Assembly: GCA_016713665.1 (NCBI GenBank)
Contig: JADJOR010000002.1
Location: 1-64,000, forward strand
Origin: Deltaproteobacteria bacterium
GTDB taxonomy: Bacteria > Myxococcota_A > UBA9160 > UBA4427
Length of the DNA stretch: 64,000 nucleotides
Direction: 5' to 3'
Shown: positions 1 through 9,673 of the stretch, piece after piece
How the letters are laid out: each line of letters starts with the position of its first letter
How positions within the stretch are numbered: the first letter of the stretch is position 1
The notes under the pieces: model-generated
Database searches by the model: none
Told to the model about the DNA's origin: nothing
Seen by the model: the letters and a program-made list of their open reading frames with translations, nothing else
Position numbers and translations under genes: made by a program

Positions 1-1102
1 TCGTCGTCGCGCGCTCGGCCGCCGACCGCATCGACGCCTTCTTCAACGTCTGCCAGCACCGCGCGAGCCAGGTCGTCCCCGGCCGCGGCTGTGGCCACGC
101 GCGCAGCTTCGTCTGCCCCTACCACCTCTGGGCCTACGATCTCTCGGGTCGGCTGCGCGGGATGCCGGATCGCGAAGATTTTCCGCAGGGCGTCGCCGAG
201 GACGTGCGGATGCCGGCGCTCCGGGTCGAGACCTGGGCCGGATGGGTCTTCGTCAACATGGATCCCGACGCGAAGCCCCTCGCCGAATACCTCGGCATCG
301 TCGCGGATCATCTGGCGCCCTACGACTTCGCGCGCAACTACGCCCTGGCCGAGGACTACACCTTCGAGTGGCAGTGCAACTGGAAGGTCGGCGTCGACTC
401 CTTCAACGAGGTCTACCATGTCCAGGGGATCCACCCCGAGCTGCTGCCCTACACCGACGACGTCGATTGCCCGATCGACCTGCTCGGCCGCCACAGCCGC
501 TTCCTCTTCAAGGTCGGCGTGCCGAGCCCGCGCTGGAGCGACCACAAGGCGCAGGCCGCGGGCTATCGCGATCGGAACGCCCTCACGAAGGAGATGCGCG
601 AGCTGCTGGCGCATTTCCAGATCGATCCGGCGCCCTACGAGCGGGACGCCGGCGCCGTCCGCCCGGCCCTGATCGCGCGCTCGCGCGAGATCGCGCAGGC
701 GACGGGCTGGGATCTGTCCGGACTCAACGACGAGCAGCTCTGGATCGACGTCCACTACACGCTCTTCCCGAACATCACGCTCAACATCAGCACGAACCAT
801 TTCTGGCTCTTCCGCCATCGCCCCCATCCGACGGATCCCGGGCGCATGTACTGGGACTTCCAGGAATACCACCGCATCGCCCCGACGGCCCGCGCCCGCC
901 GCGCCCCGCCCACGTCGACGCAGTCTGGGGCGACGGCACCGAGCAGAAGATGCACCTCGCCCTGCTGCAGGACGGGAACCAGGCCGCCCCGCAGCAGCGC
1001 GGCCTCGCCTCGCGCGGCTTCCGCGGCCTGCTGCTCGCGCATCAGGAGCGGCGCATCCGCCACTTCCATGCGGTGCTCGAGCGCTACGTCGGCGAGAGTT
1101 GA
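1..1102 (+). CDS. Rieske-type aromatic ring-hydroxylating oxygenase, alpha subunit (5' partial, frameshifted)
   Basis: The gene enters from the left edge and is read in frame from base 3. The Rieske [2Fe-2S] ligands are visible as CQH followed by CPYH at about 51-120. The mononuclear iron site follows as the His-x4-His of EVYHVQGIH near 410-435. The family inserts O2 into aromatic or related hydrophobic substrates using electrons from a reductase not seen here. The frame is lost at a CCCC run (880-883). The expected C-terminus, including AVWGDGTEQKMHLALLQDG, continues in the next frame to the stop at 1100-1102. One extra C would restore a single reading frame. An SDR follows 56 bp downstream and may act on the diol or alcohol product (inference). 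The substrate is unknown. Confidence 0.85.
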   Translation, partial: RRRALGRRPHRRLLQRLPAPREPGRPRPRLWPRAQLRLPLPPLGLRSLGSAARDAGSRRFSAGRRRGRADAGAPGRDLGRMGLRQHGSRREAPRRIPRHRRGSSGALRLRAQLRPGRGLHLRVAVQLEGRRRLLQRGLPCPGDPPRAAALHRRRRLPDRPARPPQPLPLQGRRAEPALERPQGAGRGLSRSERPHEGDARAAGAFPDRSGALRAGRRRRPPGPDRALARDRAGDGLGSVRTQRRAALDRRPLHALPEHHAQHQHEPFLALPPSPPSDGSRAHVLGLPGIPPHRPDGPRPPRPAHVDAVWGDGTEQKMHLALLQDGNQAAPQQRGLASRGFRGLLLAHQERRIRHFHAVLERYVGES

Positions 1103-1158
1103 AGGCGAGGTCGACGGTGGCCCGGCTTGCGCGCTCGACGAGGCGCCCGAGGCAGGCC

Positions 1159-2010
1159 ATGCTGCCCACCAGCATGACGGATCACATTCGGGACAAGGTC
1201 GTTCTCATCACCGGCGCCGCGAGCGGATTCGGTCGCGAGCTCGCGGGGTTGGCGGGCCGACGCGGGGCGCGGATCGTCGCCGTCGATCTGCCGGGCGAGG
1301 CCCTCGCCGGCGTCGAGTCGGCGCTCCAGGCGGAGGGCGTCGAAGTCCTCGCCGTCGCCGCGGACGTGACGAATCGGGCGCAGATGCACGCCATGGCGGC
1401 GGCGGCGCTCGCCCGCTTCGGGGCCATCGACGTCCTCGTCAACAACGCGGGGACGATGCCGCTCGCCTTCTTCGCGGACCACGCCTCGGCGGCCGAGGCC
1501 TGGGAGCGCTGCATCGACGTCAACCTGAAGGGCGTCCTGAACGGGATCGCCGCCGTCCACGACCCGATGATCGCCCGCGGCCGGGGCCACGTCGTCAACG
1601 TCTCGTCGATCTATGGCAATCATCCGAACGCCGGATCCGGGGTCTACGCCGCGACCAAGGCCGCGGTCAACGTCCTCTCGGAGACCCTGCGGATCGAGTC
1701 CCAGGGCCGGATCAAGGTCACGACGATCCGGCCGACCGGCGTCCCGACGACGAACCTCGGCCAGAGCGTCGTCAACGGCGGCGCGATCGTCGGCATCCTC
1801 GGCCATCACGGCGCCTCGTTCATGACCAACATCGCGGGCTACTTCGCGGGCACGCTCGACCCGGAGCAGACGGACCCCGAGTCGATCCGCTACTGGGCGA
1901 TCCGGCCCGAGGAGCTCGCGCGCCAGATCCTCTACGCGATCGACCAGCCGTGGGGCGTCTCGATCGCCGACATCACGGTCCGCGCGTCGGGCGAGGAGTT
2001 CGTGCTCTAG
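1159..2010 (+). CDS. Short-chain dehydrogenase/reductase (SDR)
   Basis: This is an NAD(P)-dependent oxidoreductase of the classical SDR family, 283 residues. It shows the cofactor-binding TGAASGFG near residues 19-26, NNAG near residue 95, the NVSS serine, and the catalytic Tyr163-x3-Lys167 in VYAATK. ATG 1159 is chosen because GAGG sits 6 bases upstream (1149-1152). ATG 1174 (MTDHIRDK) is a reasonable alternative. The C-terminal tail after the catalytic segment is longer than in a minimal 250-residue SDR. Placement directly after the ring-hydroxylating oxygenase suggests a shared degradative pathway. The substrate cannot be read from the sequence. Confidence 0.9.
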   Translation: MLPTSMTDHIRDKVVLITGAASGFGRELAGLAGRRGARIVAVDLPGEALAGVESALQAEGVEVLAVAADVTNRAQMHAMAAAALARFGAIDVLVNNAGTMPLAFFADHASAAEAWERCIDVNLKGVLNGIAAVHDPMIARGRGHVVNVSSIYGNHPNAGSGVYAATKAAVNVLSETLRIESQGRIKVTTIRPTGVPTTNLGQSVVNGGAIVGILGHHGASFMTNIAGYFAGTLDPEQTDPESIRYWAIRPEELARQILYAIDQPWGVSIADITVRASGEEFVL

Positions 2011-2084
2011 TCGACGGGGCTCTGCGGTAGATTGGCCCGCGCGTCCCGCCCGCCACGCCCCGCCGACCGGAGAGATCCAGCCCG

Positions 2085-2675
2085 ATGCATTTCACGACGA
2101 CCTTCCTGCGCGGCCTCGGCGTCGTGCTGCCGATCGCCCTGACGATCTACTGCGTGGTCTGGGCGGTCCAGGCGGGCGAGGCCTTCATGAAGCCCCTCGC
2201 GCTCTTCCTGATGCCGAAGTCGATCCGCTACGTGCCGGGCAGCGGACTCGTCCTCGGGATCGGGCTCGTCTATCTGGCAGGACTGCTGGTCCAGCTCTTC
2301 GTCATCGAGTGGCTGGTCGGGCTCGGGCAGCGCCTGCTCGAGCGGACGCCGGTGGTGCGAAGCCTCTACAACGCCTTTGCCGACTTCGTGAGCTCCTTTT
2401 CGCGTCGACCGACCGACATGGCTTCGCGCGTCGTCAACGTCCGGCTCGCCGACGACCTCTCCGTCGTCGGCTTCATCACGGACCAGGATCCCGCGAAGCT
2501 GCGGGCGCCCGGGGATCCCGACGATCGCGTCGCGGTGTATCTGCCCATGAGCTACCAGATCGGCGGCTACACGATCCTCGTGCCCCGGGATCGGCTGCGC
2601 CCCCTCGATCTCGACGTCCAGGACGCGATGCGGCGAGTGCTCACCGCGGGCGTCGGCGGTCGCTCGGACTCCTGA
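2085..2675 (+). CDS. DUF502 family membrane protein
   Basis: This 196-residue inner-membrane protein matches the DUF502 family by order and length. It has two N-terminal transmembrane segments (about residues 8-28 and 52-75), then the family-typical PVVRSLYNAFADF stretch and a soluble domain ending in the conserved YTILVPRDRL region. No biochemical role is established for the family. A GGAGAG ribosome-binding site lies just upstream of ATG 2085. The last 35 bases overlap the 3' end of the convergent spherulin-like gene (2641-2675), so there is no room for a separate terminator between them. Confidence 0.85.
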   Translation: MHFTTTFLRGLGVVLPIALTIYCVVWAVQAGEAFMKPLALFLMPKSIRYVPGSGLVLGIGLVYLAGLLVQLFVIEWLVGLGQRLLERTPVVRSLYNAFADFVSSFSRRPTDMASRVVNVRLADDLSVVGFITDQDPAKLRAPGDPDDRVAVYLPMSYQIGGYTILVPRDRLRPLDLDVQDAMRRVLTAGVGGRSDS

Positions 2676-3666
2676 ACGGCGATCGTCGCGCGCGGCTCGC
2701 CCGCGCCCCGACCACGAGCACCGCGAGCCCCAGGGCGACGCGAGCGAGGGGCGATGCGGTCGGTACGGGCGCGGCATCGAAGGCGGTGATCGCCGCGACG
2801 AAGACCGCCCAGTACGACGGCAGCAGGTCGTACGGATTCGGCATCACGTCGTCGCTCACGAAGACGAGCCCCGCCTTGCGGCTCGCCGCGAGGGCGAGCA
2901 GCGTCGGATCGAAGGGGCCGTCGCTGTGGATCAGGTGGGCGAAGCCGCTCGCGGGCCTCGCGGCGAGGTAGACCGGCGGCGAATAGCTCGAGCGGTACTC
3001 GGCGCCGGTCTGCTCGAAGGTGACGAGGACGTCGAAGACCGCGGCGTAGTCGGCGGCGGTCCAGGTCGTCTGTCCGCTCGGGTTCTGGATCGCGGTGATG
3101 CCGGGATTGCCGATCGTCCGGGCCCCTGGCTCTTGCGCCTGGACGCGGGCGACGTAGGTCCGATTCGCTCCGACCTGCGCGAGATCGCTCGAGACCTCGT
3201 CGAAGAAGATCCCGTCGACCCGTCCTGCATAATGGCCGACGAGATAGGCGTCGATGTCGGCGAGGACGTCGGCGGCGGCGCGCGCGCCGTAGCCCGTCGT
3301 GACGTAGCCGTAGACGACGGCGCCGGCGGCGCGGAGATCCGGGAGCGGGCCGAGTCCGTTCGCGTCGACGTAGTTCGGATCGACGGCGACGCCCGGGCCG
3401 CTCGCGGGGTTGAAGACGACGTGGAGCCCGAATGGGCGTGCCGGCGTCGCCGCCGTCGAGATCAGCGCGGCCCACATCGCAGGCCCCCCGCCGCAGCAGG
3501 GGTTGGCGTACGCCGGAAACAGGACGTCGAGGGCGCGGGCGTCGTGGGCTCCCATGGTCGCGAGCAGGAGGAGCACGCCGAACTCGAGCCGGATGCGCGT
3601 CCCGATCAGCGTTGCACTCGTTCGCCGGCCCGTGGGTCGACGGCTCTTCCCCGGCCGGCCGATCAT
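2641..3666 (-). CDS. Spherulin-4-like secreted protein
   Basis: The 341-residue product resembles the spherulation-specific family 4 (spherulin 4), which adopts a glycosidase-like barrel. Seen here are VLFPAYANP, HVVFNPASGPG, GYVTTGYG and the acidic GIFFDEVSSD strand end, which in the family sits where barrel catalytic acids lie. A signal-like segment (RLEFGVLLLLATMGAHDARA) precedes the mature part. The C-terminus ends in a hydrophobic stretch (about residues 303-322) followed by several arginines, like a surface-sorting tail. ATG 3666 overlaps the sulfotransferase stop (ATGA), implying coupled translation. ATG 3687 is an alternative start. Activity is unknown; alpha-galactosaminidase-like polysaccharide hydrolysis is only a possibility. 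Confidence 0.75.
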   Translation of the reverse strand: MIGRPGKSRRPTGRRTSATLIGTRIRLEFGVLLLLATMGAHDARALDVLFPAYANPCCGGGPAMWAALISTAATPARPFGLHVVFNPASGPGVAVDPNYVDANGLGPLPDLRAAGAVVYGYVTTGYGARAAADVLADIDAYLVGHYAGRVDGIFFDEVSSDLAQVGANRTYVARVQAQEPGARTIGNPGITAIQNPSGQTTWTAADYAAVFDVLVTFEQTGAEYRSSYSPPVYLAARPASGFAHLIHSDGPFDPTLLALAASRKAGLVFVSDDVMPNPYDLLPSYWAVFVAAITAFDAAPVPTASPLARVALGLAVLVVGARASRARRSPFRSPSDRRRPR

Positions 3667-4562
3667 CGTTCGAGCCAACGCGCGCATTCGTCGCCAAGCT
3701 CGGCGCCGGCGGCCGCCTGGTAGCGCAAGACGTCCTCGCGCGTGAGGAGCTCGCGCCAGCGGCCGTTCGTCCCGCGATGGATGAACGTCTCTGCGCCGCC
3801 GTCCCAGAACGCGCCGCCCAACGGGACGCTCTGCGTCGCGTTCGCCTTCATCCATTCGAAGCTGCAACGCTCGACGATCTTCGGGAAGCGGGCCTCGTCG
3901 ATCGGGATCTCGAGGAAGCGGGCGATCCGCCGGATCTCGCCGGGCAGATCCGCCTTCAGCTCGGCGAAGTGGAGCAGCAGGACGTTCGGCAGCCCGCGGA
4001 TCGCCCACCAGGTCCGTACGTTCTCCCAGAACGACCAGAAGGGATGACCGTCGCGCTCGAGCCAGTCGAGGAAATACGCGCGCACCGACTCCGGCGGCCG
4101 CCCGATCGCCGGGCCGACGCGCCCCGGCGTGTCGTTCAGCGCCGCATACCAGGCGTCGTTCGCGTTCGCGTGATGGTTGTAGAGACTGAAGACGACGTCG
4201 CGTCCGTCGCGTCCGATGTAGAGGTATTTCGCCTTCGGCGAGAACACGAGGGCGTCGACGGGAAGATGGGTCTTCAGGAAGCGGCGGTGGGTCTGGGCCT
4301 CGACGAGCGGCAGCTTGACCTCCCGGGGCGGAACCCGCAGGTCGAGCCACGGCGACATCTCGGCGACCGGAAGCGCCTGCGCGTCGGGAAAGAGGAGCTG
4401 GGCCACGATCTGCTGGACCCAGGTCGTCCCCGACTTGGCGTAGGTCGCGATCACGACGTCGTCGTCGCGAAAGCGCAGCGCATTCCAGATCGTCGAATCG
4501 AAATGGTGGTTGTGGAGCTCGCGGCTCTTCGTGGGCCAGCGCGTGCGATCCGCTTCACCCAT
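3663..4562 (-). CDS. Sulfotransferase (PAPS-dependent, Sulfotransfer_1 family)
   Basis: The 299-residue protein transfers a sulfuryl group from PAPS to an alcohol or amine acceptor. The 5'-phosphosulfate loop is YAKSGTTW at residues 41-48 with Lys43. The 3'-phosphate motif IGRDGRDVVFSLYNH follows near residue 130. The C-terminal ETFIHRGTNGRWRELLT corresponds to the family's RKGxxGxW motif. The start at 4562 is supported by GGAAGGAG upstream. An upstream in-frame extension to 4751 exists but carries no family similarity. The stop overlaps the next gene's start, so the pair is probably one transcript. The acceptor could be a sterol, hopanoid or polysaccharide, but nothing in the sequence decides this. 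Confidence 0.9.
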   Translation of the reverse strand: MGEADRTRWPTKSRELHNHHFDSTIWNALRFRDDDVVIATYAKSGTTWVQQIVAQLLFPDAQALPVAEMSPWLDLRVPPREVKLPLVEAQTHRRFLKTHLPVDALVFSPKAKYLYIGRDGRDVVFSLYNHHANANDAWYAALNDTPGRVGPAIGRPPESVRAYFLDWLERDGHPFWSFWENVRTWWAIRGLPNVLLLHFAELKADLPGEIRRIARFLEIPIDEARFPKIVERCSFEWMKANATQSVPLGGAFWDGGAETFIHRGTNGRWRELLTREDVLRYQAAAGAELGDECARWLER

Positions 4563-4830
4563 GATCGAGGACTCCTTCCGGTCGGTCGGGACGAGGCCTG
4601 TAGCCCAGGGTATTCGTTCGCTCCTCCTCGATCCAGTCGGGCGGGAGCTGCTCGAGAAATGCCTCTCCCTGCACCTCCAGAAGTACGGCTTCCCGGTCTG
4701 ATCTTCGCGTGTCGGCGGAACCTTCCGGCCGGGCTCCAATTCGACTAACACGATTCAATTTTGGACGACGTCGGCCCGATCGCCTTCGCGTCCCCGCGGC
4801 CTCGATCCGCGCGGGCACGGAGGTCTCGTC

Positions 4831-5926
4831 ATGCGCCCGACTCGTTCGCTTCGCTCTTTCGCCATGGGGCTCCTGGCGACCCCGCTCGTCGCATCGGGCG
4901 GGGCCGTGGAGGCGAGGGCATCGGAGGGACTGCGCGTCGAGCTCGAGCTCTTCGAGGACGGGGGCGACGAGCCGAGTCATCGGGCGACGGTCTTTGCATC
5001 GGGGCGGCGGGTCCGGATCGAGCAGTCCGCGCCGGGCGGGGAGCCCGCGGCGCCGGTCTTCATCTATCGGGGCGATCTCGATCGACTCTATTCGGTCACG
5101 GAGAAGGAGAAGAGCTACGTCGAGCTCGAGCCGATGCTGCTCTCGCTGCTCGCCGGCCAGACGCGGGTCGCGCGGCGCGAGGTCTCGGGGAGTCTCGAAG
5201 GTCTTCCGCAGGATCAAGAGCGCGCCGTGGGACATCTGCTCGGCGTTGCGTCGATCGATCCGAAGCGACCGGAAGATCCGCTCGTCGTGACGCCTACCGG
5301 CGAGGTCGACCGCGTCGTCGGCCTCGACTGCCGCCGCGTCACGCTCTCCCGGTCGAGTCGACTGCTCGCGAAGGGCTGCGTCGCCGACTGGCAGACGGTC
5401 GGGCTCACGCCCGCCGACGTCGAGGTCTTCCGCTCACTGGCCTCGTTCGTGCGCGAGGCCGCCGGATCGCATCTGCCGATCCCGGTCGAGCTCATCCCCG
5501 GGCAGCCCCTCGATCTCGTGGTGCAGCTCGGCGGCTTTCCGGTCGCCTTCGAACGGGCCGGCAAGGCCGCCGGGGCGAAGCGCGATCCGGGTCGCGGCCG
5601 TCGAGAGCGTCGCGCTCGCCGACGCGCGGTTCGAGGTGCCGGAGGGCTATGCGGCGCGCTCCGGGATCTCGGGGATCGCGTCGCTCGCCGGCCTGCTCTC
5701 GATCCAGTCCGGACCGCCCAATCCCGGCGTGCCGACGGCCTCCGATCATGCGGTCGATCCCGAGTCGGGCGCCGCGTTGGACGCGGTGCTCCCCGCCGCG
5801 ATGGATCCCGCCGCGATGGACCCGGCCGAGACCGCGCCCGGGGCCGTGAGCCCGTCGCGGGCGTCCGAGGCGCCGCGCGGGCGGGCGGACTACCAGCCGA
5901 TCCGGCTCTTCGACGACTCGGAGTAG
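4831..5926 (+). CDS. DUF4412-like secreted protein, frameshifted
   Basis: The N-terminus is a signal peptide (RSFAMGLLATPLVASGG). Next comes a beta-rich domain with the DUF4412 flavour: VRIEQSAPGG, VFIYRGDLDRLYSVTEKEKSY and later the characteristic FEVPEGY. The frame breaks at a GGGG run (5572-5575). Removing one G joins the first part to SAIRVAAVESVALADARFEV and on to the stop at 5924-5926. The joined protein would be about 364 residues with a Pro/Ala-rich tail after residue 290 that includes two AAMDP repeats. CGGAGG lies 8 bases before ATG 4831. The function of DUF4412 is unknown; it is a probable periplasmic protein. Confidence 0.7.
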
Positions 5927-5971
5927 GCCGGGCAGCGGTGCGGCGGGCGGGGATCCATTACCGTTCGCCGA

Positions 5972-6779
5972 ATGTCGTTCCTCCTCATCGAACGTCCCCG
6001 TCCCCACGTCGCCCTCGTCACGCTGAATCGGCCCGATCGCATGAACGCGATGGCCTTCGACGTGATGCTCCCCCTGCGCCGCGCCATCGAAGAGCTGTCG
6101 GTCGACAAGGACGTCCGCGTCGTCGTCCTGACCGGCGCGGGGGAGGGCTTCTGCTCCGGCGCCGACCAGGCCGACGCCGGCGCCCCGCCCCATATCGACG
6201 GCCTCACGCCCGTCTCGATCGCGCTGCGGGCGCTGCAGGTCCTCGACGACGTCATGCTCGCGCTGCGCGACATGCATCAGCCCGTGATCGGGGCGATCAA
6301 CGGCGCGGCGATCGGCGGCGGGCTCTGCCTCTCCCTCGGCTGCGACATCCGCGTCGCCTCGACGAAGGCCTACTTCCGCGCGGCGGGCATCAACAACGGG
6401 CTGACCGCGAGCGAGCTCGGGCTGAGCTATCTGCTGCCGCGGGTGATCGGGCAGGCGCGGGCGGCGGAGATCATGCTGACGGGCCGCGACGTCGACGCCG
6501 CCGAGGCCGAGCGGGTCGGTCTCGTCTCCCACGTGGTCGAGCCGGAACGCCTGCTCGAGTCGTGTTATGCGATCGCCGAGCGCATCATCGGCTGGAGCCG
6601 CCCGGGCATCGAGCTGACCAAGCGGAGCCTCTGGTCGAGCCTCGACGCTGGGAGCCTGCAGTCCCACATGCAGCTCGAGGGCATCGGCCAGCTCTTCGTC
6701 CGCATGATGACGAAGAACTTCGAAGAGGGGACGAAGGCCCGCAAGGAGAAGCGCAAGCCGTCTCGGCGACCGGGCCTGA
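5972..6779 (+). CDS. Enoyl-CoA hydratase/isomerase (crotonase family), 3' end disrupted
   Basis: This is a crotonase-fold acyl-CoA enzyme. LNRPDRMNAM and GAGEGFCSGADQ give the CoA and oxyanion-hole segments, and GAINGAAIGGGLCLSLGCD gives the second. INNGLTASELGLSYLLPR covers the active-site region and resembles the EchA12-like branch. It probably hydrates or isomerises an enoyl-CoA during fatty-acid or sterol side-chain breakdown. After EEGTKARKEKRKP, where homologues stop within a few residues, the frame stays open for over 3 kb. A +1 shift between 6757 and 6776 would end the protein at TGA 6777-6779, which is the end given here. The stop position is therefore an inference. Confidence 0.8.
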
Positions 6780-9001
6780 GTCGCCTCGGCCGGCGGCGGC
6801 AGCGCGAAGGCGACGTACTCGCTCCCGGACGGCTGGCCGAGCTTGCCTCCCCCTGCCGCGACGACGACGAACTGGCGACCGCGCGCTTCGTAGGTCGACG
6901 GCGTCGCGAAGCCTGCAGCCGGGAGCGACGCCTCCCAGAGGACGCGACCGGTCGAAGGCTCGAAGGCGCGGAGCTTCGCGTCGGGCGTCGCAGCCAGAAA
7001 GAGGAGCCCGCCCGCGGTCAGGATCGGCCCGCCGTAGTTCTCGGCGCCGAGCCCGCTGCGACCCGCCGCGAGAACCTTCGGATAGTCGCCGAGGGGCACC
7101 TGCCAGCGGATTTCGCCCGCCGCGAGATCGATCGCCGAGAGGGTGCCCCAGGGCGGCTGCGAGCCGGGCAGACCTTCTTCGTCGACGAGCTTCTGGAAGC
7201 CCGCGTTGACGAAGGTCTTCGGGCCCGCCTGCGCGGCCCAGGCCGAGGGCGCGTCGTCTTCGTCGGCGGTGTAGACGAACCAGGTCAGCGCCGCGCGCTC
7301 GTACCATTTGAGCAGGCCGCCCATCCCGGGCATCCGGCCGCGCCCATCGCGAATCAGCCGATCGAGCTCGAGGAACGAGAGCCGCTCGTCGACGTCGACG
7401 AGGGAAGGGACGCTCGAGCCGTCGCCGCGCAGGTCGAGGCCGTGGCAGCCGGCGCAGGTATACAGGTAGCCGGCAGCGATCTGCTCGCGGATCCCGCCGC
7501 TCTCCCGTGCTTCGATCATCTGGACGACCCAGGGTACCTGGTTCGCGTTCACGAAGAGGAGCCCGCTCGCCTCGTCCCACGCGGCTCCGCCCCATTCGGC
7601 TCCCCCGTCGAGACCCGGCGACACGACGTTCTCCGCCGCCCCGGGCGCGGTGTAGAGCGAGCCGAACTGCATCGACTCGAGGCGGGCGAGGATCGCCGCG
7701 CGGGCGGTCTCGGAGTAGTCGGTCACGTCGGCCCGCGAGAAGCCCTGGCGCACGAAGGGCGGGGGCCGCGTCGGGAGCGGCTGGCTCGCTGCGGGCTGCT
7801 CGCCCGGGATGAAGGGGCCGACGACGGGCTCTTCGCGGAGGGGGAAGAGGGGCTCGCCGGTCTCGCGGTGGAACAGGAAGACGTGGCCGGTCTTCGTGAC
7901 CTGGGCGACGGCGGGGATTTCGGCGCCGTCGCGGCGGAGCGTCACGAGGTTCGGCGGCGCGGGGAGGTCGCGGTCCCAGAGATCGTGGCGCACGAGCTGC
8001 TGATGCCAGCGCCGCTCGCCGGTCCGGGCGTCGAGGGCGATCAGGCTGTTGGCGTAGAGATTGTCGCCGGCGCGATCGGCGCCGTAGTAGTCGTAGGTCG
8101 CCGAGCCGGTCGGGACGAAGGCGAGTCCGCGCCCGGGGTCGACGGTGATCCCGGCCCAGGAGTTGGCGCCGCCCACGCGCTGCCAGGCGTCGGCGGGCCA
8201 GGTCTCGTGGCCGGGCTCGCCGGGCCGCGGGATCGTCCGGAAGCGCCAGCGCAGGGCGCCGGTCCGCACGTCGAATGCGCGCACGTCCCCCGGCGCCGCG
8301 CCCTTCATCTCGTTGACGCGGCCCCCGATCAGGATCAGGTCCTCGAAGATCGTGCCCGGCGTGTTCGCGACGACGCCCATCAGATCGTCGTCGAGGTCGC
8401 GATCGAGGCCCTCGCGCAGATCGATGCGGCCATCGTCGCCGAAGGACTCGATCGGGCGGCCGGTCCGGGCGTCGATCGCGTGGAGGTAAGGGCCGGCGCC
8501 GAAGAAGATCCGTTCGTCGTCGGCGGCGGGGGCTTCCCAGTAGGCGACGCCGCGGCTCGCGGTCCAGACGCGGATGTCGGCCTCGGGCTCGAAGCGCCAG
8601 AGCTCCTCCCCCGTCGACGCGTCGAGGGCGAAGAGGGCGAGGGCCGGCGAGGTCCCGTAGAGGACGCCCTTCACGACGAGGGGGTTTGTCTGGATCTGGG
8701 TCGTCGCCGCGGTCGAGGCACCGCCGGCGTCGTAGCGCCAGGCGACTTCGAGAGTGGCCACGTTCTCGGGGCGGATCTGGTCGAGGGGGGAGCGGTGGGT
8801 TGCGGCGGCATCGCCGAGGTAGGTCCGCCATTCGCGGTCGGCGGGGGCGTGGGCGGAGCGGGCGGCTTGCAGGGCGGGGCTCGGCGCGCGATCGGAAGAC
8901 GCGTGATCCGCGGGCTCGCAGGCCAGGGCGAGCAGGGACGCCGCGAAGAACGTTCGGATCCCGAAGCGATGCGCCAGGCGCACGAGCAGGACTCCCGGCA
9001 A
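6765..9001 (-). CDS. PQQ-dependent dehydrogenase with internal cytochrome c domain (stop codon missing)
   Basis: This is an eight-bladed quinoprotein dehydrogenase of the glucose/alcohol type, about 745 residues, exported. The N-terminus AASLLALACEPADHAS looks like a lipoprotein-type or cleavable signal. Family blades are visible in WRTYLGDAAATHRSPLDQI, TNPLVVKGVLYGTSP and LRWRFRTIPRPGEPGHETWP. A cytochrome c heme site, CAGCH at about residues 516-520, is inserted before the last blades, so electrons can pass from PQQ to heme inside one polypeptide. The final blade GRQFVVVAAGGGKLGQPSGSE is followed by the normal end point near 6770. However, no stop occurs and the frame runs antisense through the crotonase. 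The end given is where family similarity stops. Confidence 0.85.
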
Positions 9002-9022
9002 GGGGTGATGGACGATGGGAGA

Positions 9023-9481
9023 CTAGGCCCCGTCCCGCGCCGTGACGACCGGCCCCTCCGTCAGAACGCTCGAATAGACGCGGCGGGCGACCCGCCAGCC
9101 CGCCGACGTCCGGACGAGCTCGTCGTCGTACAGGCCCCACATCGAGTAGAGGGCGCCCTCGTGACGGCCGACCCCGCGGTGGACCGCGTAGTAGTTCACC
9201 TTGGCGTGGGCCCGGTCGCCGTCGACCTGGATCCGGAAGTTGCCGACGTTGTGATGGGTGGCGCCGCAGTGGGATCCGTCACCGAGATTCCAGTGCATCG
9301 AAGCGATCAGGGGAGCGAGGCCTTCGAGCGTGATGCCCGGGAGGGCGCGCGTGTAGTCGTGGGCGGTCTCCGAGGTGAAGCAATCGCCGAGGCGATCGAA
9401 TTGCTTGGCGTCGACGAGCTCGCAGTAGCGGACGTAGATCTGCTCGATGGCGTGCACGTCTTCGAGGAAGGTCGGCGGCAT
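9023..9481 (-). CDS. SnoaL-like (NTF2-fold) protein
   Basis: A 152-residue single-domain protein of the SnoaL_4 type. It has an N-terminal helix AIEQIYVRYCELVDAKQFDRL, then FTSETAHDYT, a central THHNVGNFRIQVDGDRAHAK strand pair and a C-terminal GWRVARRVYSSVLTEGP. NTF2-fold members act as small hydratases, isomerases or dehydratases on hydrophobic substrates, or only bind ligands. ATG 9481 has GGAG 5 bases upstream. The longer reading to 9658 adds an Arg/Pro-rich stretch without similarity. The gene is divergent from thpR and lies just upstream of the quinoprotein on the same strand. The domain resembles each unit of the triple SnoaL protein at 32978-34906. Confidence 0.8.
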   Translation of the reverse strand: MPPTFLEDVHAIEQIYVRYCELVDAKQFDRLGDCFTSETAHDYTRALPGITLEGLAPLIASMHWNLGDGSHCGATHHNVGNFRIQVDGDRAHAKVNYYAVHRGVGRHEGALYSMWGLYDDELVRTSAGWRVARRVYSSVLTEGPVVTARDGA

Positions 9482-9673
9482 GGTGGCTCCGGTAGCGCGG
9501 GAAGGTTCGGCCCGACCGGGCTTTCCCGGTCGAGGGGAGGAGAGCATGCTTCGCGCCTCGGCGCAGGGGTCCGTTCGTTTCCCGTCGCGGGCGCCGAGCA
9601 GTCGACGCGGGCCGGCGAACGGCACGAATCGGGCGTCCGCGGCGCCGCGAAGCGGCAAGGGAGACGCGGTGCG

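Noticed and set aside
5492..6764. Minus-strand extension of the quinoprotein through the crotonase gene
   Set aside because: No family sequence appears after the last propeller blade; it is antisense to a recognised crotonase. Read as a missing stop.
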